NCBI GenBank assembly: GCA_028287035.1
Contig: JAQBQL010000006.1
Coordinates: 1-20,410, forward strand
Source: Labilithrix sp.
Lineage (GTDB): Bacteria > Myxococcota > Polyangia > Polyangiales > Polyangiaceae
Direction: 5' to 3'
Length of the DNA stretch: 20,410 nt
Shown here: positions 13,667-20,410 of the stretch, piece by piece
How positions within the stretch are numbered: position 1 is the first letter of the stretch
How the letters are laid out: each line of letters opens with the position of its first letter
Made by a program: the position numbers and the translations under genes
The notes under the pieces: model-generated
Database searches by the model: none
Told to the model about the DNA's origin: nothing
Seen by the model: the letters and a program-made list of their open reading frames with translations, nothing else

Positions 13667-13695
13667 CCGCTCGATGTGGTAATTTCACGGGCGTC

Positions 13696-16260
13696 ATGCG
13701 GCTTGGCGAGACGATCGCGGGATGGTTCGGCCGGGTCGAGGTCGTCCTCGCCGGCGTCGAGGGCTACCTGCGCGACGGCGAGGAGGCGCTCGCCCGGGGC
13801 GACGCGATGCGGGCGCGGCAGGCCGCGAAGGCGCTCCTCCAGCGCGTCCCGCACTCGCCGCTCGGCCTCGCGCTGCTCGCCGACGCGTGCGAGGCCGCGC
13901 ACCTCGACGCCGAGCTCGCCCTGACGCTCGAGGAGCTCGCCGAGCGCGTCGCCTCGCGCGGCGAGATCTGGGTCCGGCTGGGCCGCGCTCGCGAGCGCGT
14001 CGGGTCGCCGCCCGAGGAGATCCGCGACGCCTTCTTGCGTGCGCTCGCGGTCGCCGAGCCCGGCAGCGAGGCCCGCCGCGAGACGCTCCTGTGGCTCGCC
14101 GACCTCGACCTGTCGCTCGGGGATGGCGCGCGGGCCGAGCTCTGGCTCGAGCGGCTCGCCGATCGCAAGCATGCCGACGTGGCGGTGCGGCGCGCCGAGG
14201 CGCGGCTCCTCCAGAACGACGTGCCCGGCGCGACCGAGGCGCTCGCCGGGACCGAGCCCGACCCGACCGACGGACGCGCGGCGCTCGTCCGGGGTCGCAC
14301 GCTCGCGATCGCGGGAGACCCCGCGGCCTTCACGCTGCTCCTCCGCGCGATGGTGCTCGAGACGCCCGGGGGCAGCGAGGCGCTCGCCTCGGCGCTGGCC
14401 TGGCTTCCTTCGGACGACGCCCTGCGCGCGAAGATCCGCGCCGTCGTCGTGGACCGCCGCGAGCAGGGCCTCGCGCGCTGGAAGGCGGCGTTCGCCCGCG
14501 CCGAGGGACACCGGGACGAGGCGCGCTCCGCCCTCGTGCTCGCGGTCCGCGCGGGCGACACGTCGGCGGCGCGGCCGCTCCTCGACAGCGCGCTCGAAGA
14601 CCAGGACTACCCTTCGCTGAAGGTGGCGCTCGGCGCGCTGACCAGCGGGCCCGATGCCGCGAAGAACGAGGGCGACGCGGTCCTCCGCGACGCGCAGCGG
14701 ATCCCCTCGCCGGCGCGGCTCGCGGACGGCGGCGAGGCCGGCGCCATCCTCGACGCGCTCGCCGACGTGGACTCGCCCCGCGCGCGCCCGTGGGCCGACG
14801 TGGCGCGGCGTGCGGCCCTCGCGGCGTGGATACCGGCGACCGGCGCGCCCGGTGACTGGGCGCAGATCCTGACGCGTCTCGATCGGCACGCACGGGCGCT
14901 GCATGCGCTCGAGAGCACGGCCCGGATCGCCGAGCTCGCGGTGGAGCGGTCCCGTCCGGTGCGCCTCGCGATCGTCGGCGAGTTCAACGCCGGCAAGAGC
15001 ACCTTCATCAATGCGGTCATGGGCGAGGACGTCGCCCCGACGGGCGTGCTCCCCACCACCGCGACGCTCCACCACCTCCGCTACGCGCCGGACCCGTTCG
15101 CGCGGATCCAGTTCTACGACGGCGACGTGAAGGAACGCATCGTCCCCTCGCGCGAGCTGCGCGAGGCGCTCAAGAACAGCGACACCAGCAACGTGCGGCG
15201 CGTCGAGATCCTGATGCCCATCGCGTCGCTCACCCGCGTCGAGATCCTCGACACGCCCGGCTTCAACGCGCCCGATCCTCGTCACACCGAGGCGGCGCGG
15301 TCGGCGTTCGAGGAGGCCGACGCGGCGATCTGGCTGCTCGACGCGAACCAGCCGCTGAAGCAGAGCGAGCGCCGCATCCTCGAGGAGGCCACGGCCGCCA
15401 AGCTCCCGGTGCAGATCCTCGTCAACAAGGCCGACCGCCTCACGCCCGAGCAGCTCGAGGCGGTCATGAAGAACGTGACCGCGTCGCTCGACGAGACGGG
15501 CCTCCGCTCGTGGTCGGAGCCCATCGCGCTCTCGGCGCGCCTCGCGCTCGCCGGAAAGCTGGGCGACGAGGCGGCGCTCGCGAAGAGCGGCTGGAGCGCG
15601 GTGCAGCGTCTCCTCGACGAGGGCTTCATCGCGCGGAGCGACGAGCTCAAGGAGCGCGGCCTGCGCCGTCGCGCGGCGCGGGTCGTCCACGAGCTCGTCG
15701 ACCGCGCCCAGAAGGACGCGCTCCTCGAGAAGAACGCGATCGAGCGGGCGCGCGCGCTCGCGCAGGAGCTCGCGCTGCGCGCCGCCAAGCTCGAACGCGA
15801 GATCGACGACGCGGCGCAGGTCGTCGCCGGAGCGCTCCAGGGCGCGGCGAGCGAGTGGAAGCGCGACCTCGACGTGGTGGTCACCGGCCGCGACGCCGCG
15901 CAGGCCGAGGCCGATCCGGTGCTCGTCCGCTACCGCGTCGACCGTGCCCTCACGCGCCTGGCCGCTCCCCTCGCCCGGGTGCTCGCGTCGATCGTGGGCG
16001 GCGACGGCGACGGCGGCAACGGAGCGAGCGGTCGCGGCACGCCCGGGCTCACCGAGCCCGACCTCCTGCCCCTCTGCCGGTCGGTGGTGCGGACGTTCGC
16101 GGCCACCGGCGGACGCACCTCGGCCCTCGTCCCCCTCACGAAGAGCGCGATCGCGGCGATCGTGGAGCACCTGCTCGACCTCGCGAAGGAGCCGCCGCAG
16201 CGGAGCGGGGCCGAGGGGCGCGTCGCCGAGCTCGAGGCGATCCTCGCGGCGCTTGCCTGA
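13696..16260 (+). CDS. Dynamin-like GTPase with helical-repeat N-terminus
   Basis: An 854-residue predicted large GTPase. Residues 1-400 are helical, Ala/Leu/Arg-rich and TPR-like (RARQAAKALLQRVPHSPLGLALLADACEAA and similar units), a probable protein-interaction or scaffold region. The GTPase domain follows: P-loop GEFNAGKST (428-436), a switch I Thr in GVLPTTATLHH, G3 DTPGF (Asp519-Gly522) and G4 NKAD (577-580). This is the bacterial dynamin-like protein pattern. After it come long helical, coiled-coil-prone segments (about 660-760) and a Gly-rich loop, with no obvious hydrophobic hairpin for membrane insertion. Bacterial dynamins remodel or protect membranes; this one's job is unknown. The ATG at 13696 has only a weak Shine-Dalgarno. 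It lies just upstream of lptA, perhaps in one operon. Confidence 0.88.
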   Translation: MRLGETIAGWFGRVEVVLAGVEGYLRDGEEALARGDAMRARQAAKALLQRVPHSPLGLALLADACEAAHLDAELALTLEELAERVASRGEIWVRLGRARERVGSPPEEIRDAFLRALAVAEPGSEARRETLLWLADLDLSLGDGARAELWLERLADRKHADVAVRRAEARLLQNDVPGATEALAGTEPDPTDGRAALVRGRTLAIAGDPAAFTLLLRAMVLETPGGSEALASALAWLPSDDALRAKIRAVVVDRREQGLARWKAAFARAEGHRDEARSALVLAVRAGDTSAARPLLDSALEDQDYPSLKVALGALTSGPDAAKNEGDAVLRDAQRIPSPARLADGGEAGAILDALADVDSPRARPWADVARRAALAAWIPATGAPGDWAQILTRLDRHARALHALESTARIAELAVERSRPVRLAIVGEFNAGKSTFINAVMGEDVAPTGVLPTTATLHHLRYAPDPFARIQFYDGDVKERIVPSRELREALKNSDTSNVRRVEILMPIASLTRVEILDTPGFNAPDPRHTEAARSAFEEADAAIWLLDANQPLKQSERRILEEATAAKLPVQILVNKADRLTPEQLEAVMKNVTASLDETGLRSWSEPIALSARLALAGKLGDEAALAKSGWSAVQRLLDEGFIARSDELKERGLRRRAARVVHELVDRAQKDALLEKNAIERARALAQELALRAAKLEREIDDAAQVVAGALQGAASEWKRDLDVVVTGRDAAQAEADPVLVRYRVDRALTRLAAPLARVLASIVGGDGDGGNGASGRGTPGLTEPDLLPLCRSVVRTFAATGGRTSALVPLTKSAIAAIVEHLLDLAKEPPQRSGAEGRVAELEAILAALA

Positions 16261-16289
16261 GCGAGGCTCCTCGGGGTACCGGTGAGGGG

Positions 16290-16763
16290 ATGAAGCGTCT
16301 CGGACTGACCGCAGCGGCGCTGGTGCTGCTCACGACGTCGTTCGCGCCGCGCGCGGCCGACGCCGACCCGTTGCTCGACATGGGCAAGGGGGACGTGAAC
16401 ATGCAGGCCGACAAGCTGGAGCTCGATGCCGCCAGTGGGTCCGCGGTCCTCACCGGCCAGGTGGTCCTCTCCAAGGGCGACATGGCGGTCCGCTGTCCGC
16501 GCGTCGATCTCAAGTTCGACTTCTCCCCCCACCTGAGCTGGGCGAAGGGCTCGGGCGGCGTCGTCGCCGACGTGCGCGGCGTCCACGGCGAGGCGCCGGA
16601 GGTCGAGCTGGATCTCAAGAAGCAGATCCTCGAGCTCCGCGGCGGCGTCCGTCTCCAGCGCGGCCAGGGCTGGATCCAGGCCGACCGCGCGACCATCGAG
16701 CTTGCGACGGGCAAGGTCTCGGCGACCCAGGTGAAGGGCTCGATCCCCGTCCCGAAGCCGTGA
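16290..16763 (+). CDS. lptA: LptA/OstA-family LPS transport periplasmic protein
   Basis: A 157-residue LptA-like protein, the periplasmic bridge that carries lipopolysaccharide from the LptBFG complex toward the outer membrane. It has a signal peptide (LGLTAAALVLLTTSFAPRAADA) and an OstA-type beta-jellyroll with VNMQADKLELDAASGSAVLTG, VVLSKGDMAVRCPRVDLKF, and a final repeat ending IQADRATIELATGKVSA. The GTGAGGGG run just before the ATG provides ribosome binding. It overlaps lptB by 4 bases (GTGA), and the lptA-lptB-rpoN order conserved in many proteobacteria supports the call. No lptC gene is next to it. Confidence 0.88.
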   Translation: MKRLGLTAAALVLLTTSFAPRAADADPLLDMGKGDVNMQADKLELDAASGSAVLTGQVVLSKGDMAVRCPRVDLKFDFSPHLSWAKGSGGVVADVRGVHGEAPEVELDLKKQILELRGGVRLQRGQGWIQADRATIELATGKVSATQVKGSIPVPKP

Positions 16764-17557
16764 CGGACGACGTCACGCCGGCCATCGCGGCGCGCGGGAT
16801 CCGGGTCGCGCGCGGCGACCAGATGATCCTGCGCGGCGTCACGATGCACGCCAATCCGGGTGAGGTGGTGGGCGTGCTCGGGCCGTCCGGCGCCGGCAAA
16901 TCGACGCTGTTCCGCGCCCTCGTCGGGGAGATCCCGGTGGAGGACGGCACCGTGCTCCTCGGCGGCCGCGACGTGACGAACGACGCGCTTTGGGAGCGCG
17001 CACGAGCCGGCGTCGCGTACGTCTCGCAGACGCCGAGCGTTCTCTGGGATCTCACGGTGCGCGACAACCTCCGCGTGTACCAGCAGGTCGTGCGCGGCAC
17101 CGCGACGTGGTGGCCCCGGCCCGCCGCGGCGCGGCTCGCCGAGGACCGCGAGGTCGCGCAGCTCGCCGAGCGCGTCCAGCTGCAGGACCGGCTCGACGTG
17201 CGTGCGGGTGAGCTGTCGGGCGGCGAACGCCGGCGCCTCGAGCTCGCCCGCGGGCTCGCGCGACCGCCGCGCGTGCTCGTGTGCGACGAGCCGTTCGCCG
17301 GCGTCGATCCGCAGTCGGCGACGCGTCTCGGCGACATGCTGCAGAAGCTCGCCGTCGACGAGCAGGTGGCGGTGCTCCTGTCCGACCATCACGTCGCCGA
17401 GGCGCTCCGCGTCTGCACGCGCGCGATCCTCGTGCTCGACGGACAGATCGCGATGGAGGGCGCGCCGGGCGAGTTCGAGCAGCACCCGCTCGTCGTCGGA
17501 CGCTACCTCGGCAACTGGGGCCGCTCGCTTCCGCCGCCCGCTCCGGCAGAGCGCTGA
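16760..17557 (+). CDS. lptB: LptB, LPS export ABC transporter ATP-binding protein
   Basis: A 265-residue ABC ATPase that powers LPS extraction from the inner membrane. Motifs in order: Walker A GPSGAGKST (41-49), Q-loop VAYVSQTPSVLWDLTVRDNL, signature LSGGE (152-156), Walker B VLVCDEPFAGVDP (Asp176, Glu177), and the H-loop SDHHVAEAL (His210). The C-terminal VVGRYLGNWGRSL resembles the LptB tail. An insertion of about 15 residues after the Q-loop (VVRGTATWWPRPAAA) is longer than in enterobacterial LptB. The GTG start overlaps lptA. Membrane partners LptF/G are not in the window. Confidence 0.9.
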   Translation: MTDDVTPAIAARGIRVARGDQMILRGVTMHANPGEVVGVLGPSGAGKSTLFRALVGEIPVEDGTVLLGGRDVTNDALWERARAGVAYVSQTPSVLWDLTVRDNLRVYQQVVRGTATWWPRPAAARLAEDREVAQLAERVQLQDRLDVRAGELSGGERRRLELARGLARPPRVLVCDEPFAGVDPQSATRLGDMLQKLAVDEQVAVLLSDHHVAEALRVCTRAILVLDGQIAMEGAPGEFEQHPLVVGRYLGNWGRSLPPPAPAER

Positions 17558-17563
17558 TCAGGC

Positions 17564-17597
17564 GCCAGCGAGGCAAATAGCCTCGTGGCCCGATTTT
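17564..17597 (+). terminator. Possible intrinsic terminator between lptB and rpoN
   Basis: GCCA-G-CGAGGC pairs with GCCTCGTGGC around an AAATA loop, giving a ten-base-pair stem with one bulged G (17564-17589), followed by CCGATTTT. The T-run is short and offset by four bases, so it could be an attenuator rather than a full stop. It separates lptAB from rpoN, which would then need its own promoter in 17598-17666. Confidence 0.45.
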
Positions 17598-17666
17598 CGC
17601 TTCTCTGGCCTGTCGCCGCGTGTAACCTTTTTTCTGTCGGGGACCTCAAACCACTCGAAATCCACG

Positions 17667-19187
<1,521 letters not shown>

Positions 19188-19190
19188 CCG

Positions 19191-19207
19191 TTCCAGCTGA
19201 GCTGGAA
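19191..19207. repeat. Near-perfect palindrome just after rpoN
   Basis: TTCCAGCT-G-AGCTGGAA is an 8-base inverted repeat with a single central base, starting 4 bases after the rpoN stop. There is no T-tract, so it may be an operator-type site or a hairpin protecting the mRNA 3' end. Confidence 0.55.
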
Positions 19208-19223
19208 TAGTTCGCCCTAGGTG

Positions 19224-19243
19224 GATCGGGCGTTCACCCGATC
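19224..19243. repeat. Second hairpin after rpoN
   Basis: GATCGGG and CCCGATC form a perfect 7-base stem with a 6-base loop, 17 bases after the preceding palindrome. The following sequence (ATCAACC) is not T-rich. Together the two hairpins could end rpoN transcription in a T-tract-free manner. Confidence 0.5.
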
Positions 19244-19353
19244 ATCAACCAAGGAGAGTCCGCGGCCGACGAGGCGCGCGCTAACCACCGGATATCACTT
19301 AGGGCGTACGCTCGTGTTGCCTGGCACACCACATGTAGGTGGGTGTGTCCATC

Positions 19354-20410
19354 ATGGGCTACCGCCTCTCCTCTCTGTCGCGCCTCTCGCTCGTCGCTCA
19401 TCTCGCGGTCGCCGCGCTCGGCGTCGTCGCCGGATGTGCCGCTCCGACCGATGACCCGAACGCGGAGTCGTCGCAGGACGCGGTCACGGCGAGCGCGAAC
19501 GCGAGCCGGCTCGTCGACGTCCCGTTCTACTTCTCGGTCCCGAAGACCGCGATCACGACCGAGATCAACCGGCGCGCATACTCGTACCCGACGGTCTGGA
19601 ATCCCTCGACCGAGGTGAAGGAGTCGGGACTCCGCGTCATCGCCATCCGCCAGCAAGGCACGAGCCCCGCGGCGAAGCGCGCAGCACGCGCCGACATGGC
19701 GAGGCAGCTCGCGAAAGCCGGCGTCCTCGAGGACGGCGACATCGCGCTCACGTTCCGCCCCGAGCTCCAGGGCACGCTCGCGTATCCGCACATCCAGATG
19801 GGCGCGACGCACGCGAGCCTCGTCTACACGCAGAACGGCGAGGCCTTCAACGTCGACAGCCCGCTCGACGGTGAGTACGTCGGTCAGTTCAGCGCGCTGC
19901 ACTTCACGGGCGGCACGAGCGCATCCGGCGAGGTCGACAGCGGCGTCGACGCGCTGCACATCCTCCGACCGAGCGGCTTCGACGACGCACGTCGCGCGCA
20001 GCTCCAGAAGTGGGCCTCGTCCGTCGCGAAGAACCGCGCCTTCGGCAAGGTGCGCTTCCAGAAGGACTACCTCACGCCGATCTTCGCGTCGAAGCGCATG
20101 ACCACGACCCAGACCGTCACCGAGCTCGGCAAGATCATCCTCGGCGCAGGCACGATGGACCTCCCGATGTATTGCTCGGAGTTCGCGTGGCACATGCTCG
20201 CGCTCTCGGCCTGTACCGAGTCGGAGATCCGCTCCGCTGGCCCCGAAGGCGCCGCGTGCGTGAAGCCGGTGTTCGCGCCCATGCAGCTCGCGGCGACCGA
20301 CGCCGGGTCGACGGGGCTCGCAGAAGGACCGCTCGTCTCGATCCTCGCTGCGCCCGCAGCCGATCGCGGCGCGCTGGTTCGTCAGATCTTCGTGGCCGGT
20401 GACGCCGGAA
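19354..20410 (+). CDS. Lipoprotein with permuted papain-like (YiiX/NlpC-type) cysteine hydrolase features, 3' end outside window
   Basis: The frame is open from the ATG at 19354 to the window end (352 residues visible). The N-terminus is a lipoprotein signal: hydrophobic LVAHLAVAALGVVAGC with Cys28. The mature part has two motifs in the order found in circularly permuted NlpC/P60-papain enzymes (YiiX/YaeF type): an early His strand GATHASLVYTQNGEAFNVD (His153) and a later Cys helix MYCSEFAWHMLALSAC (Cys274). Those enzymes hydrolyse amide or thioester/ester bonds of peptides or lipids; the substrate here cannot be told. AGGTGG lies about 12 bases before the ATG. Codon use in the second half fits the neighbours. 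The fold assignment is moderate and rests on these two motifs. Confidence 0.72.
   Translation, partial: MGYRLSSLSRLSLVAHLAVAALGVVAGCAAPTDDPNAESSQDAVTASANASRLVDVPFYFSVPKTAITTEINRRAYSYPTVWNPSTEVKESGLRVIAIRQQGTSPAAKRAARADMARQLAKAGVLEDGDIALTFRPELQGTLAYPHIQMGATHASLVYTQNGEAFNVDSPLDGEYVGQFSALHFTGGTSASGEVDSGVDALHILRPSGFDDARRAQLQKWASSVAKNRAFGKVRFQKDYLTPIFASKRMTTTQTVTELGKIILGAGTMDLPMYCSEFAWHMLALSACTESEIRSAGPEGAACVKPVFAPMQLAATDAGSTGLAEGPLVSILAAPAADRGALVRQIFVAGDAG

Noticed and set aside
13222..16170. Very long open frame on the minus strand (over 900 codons)
   Set aside because: It is antisense to the dynamin-like GTPase, is rich in Arg/Glu/Ala/His with no motif, and arises from the GC-rich third positions of the real gene.
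17627..17635. CCTTTTTTC T-tract before rpoN as a terminator
   Set aside because: No GC-rich hairpin lies directly upstream of it; the better hairpin is at 17564-17589.
19234..20193. Minus-strand open frame at the window end
   Set aside because: Antisense to the lipoprotein, which has a clear signal, lipobox and catalytic-type motifs on the plus strand.

Overview
The window is about 70% GC, densely packed, and looks like a chromosome segment of a Myxococcota (myxobacterium-like) or related deltaproteobacterial organism. This is an inference from gene content: a Hanks-type Ser/Thr kinase, many lipoproteins, a Tad/Flp pilus operon of myxobacterial style with an FHA-like membrane protein, a TPR-dynamin-like GTPase, and the lptA-lptB-rpoN order. 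No rRNA, tRNA, CRISPR array or insertion sequence was seen.

Layout: (1) 1-2892, plus strand: the 3' end of a Ser/Thr kinase gene, an M48-type zinc metalloprotease lipoprotein with a Pro-Tyr-Gln repeat linker, and a solitary GSU2403-family nucleotidyltransferase whose promoter and start codon are covered by three copies of a TTGTTCTC element. (2) 2907-10934, minus strand: a 12-gene Tad/Flp pilus operon. In transcription order it encodes a Flp-like pilin, Flp pilin, TadV/CpaA prepilin peptidase, TadE-like, TadG-like and second TadE-like pseudopilins, a secreted protein, CpaB/RcpC, TadB, TadC, an FHA-like bitopic protein and a last bitopic protein. Eight of the junctions are 4-base ATGA or GTGA overlaps. 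The secretin, the TadA/CpaF ATPase and TadZ are absent. (3) 11205-11891, minus strand: a lipoprotein with a carboxypeptidase-regulatory-like fold, ending at a clear terminator. (4) 12110-13647, plus strand: a two-gene unit. Its first gene fuses a Flp-type prepilin N-terminus to a complete calpain-family (C2) cysteine protease domain; its second encodes a small secreted protein starting 2 bases downstream. (5) 13696-19187, plus strand: a large dynamin-like GTPase with a repeat-rich N-terminus, then lptA-lptB (LPS transport) and rpoN (sigma-54). (6) 19354-end, plus strand: a lipoprotein resembling permuted papain-fold (YiiX/NlpC-like) cysteine hydrolases, cut by the window end.

The most striking find is the pilin-calpain fusion. 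Its first 28 residues around the cleavage site match the operon's own Flp pilin at 20 of 28 positions, and catalytic Cys170, His325, Asn343 and oxyanion Gln164 are all present. A reasonable hypothesis is that the Tad prepilin peptidase and assembly platform process and place a protease on or in the pilus, with the small downstream secreted protein as partner or inhibitor. Sigma-54 itself is encoded in the window and a sigma-54-like -24/-12 element lies upstream of the first pilin gene, but that regulatory link is only suggestive.
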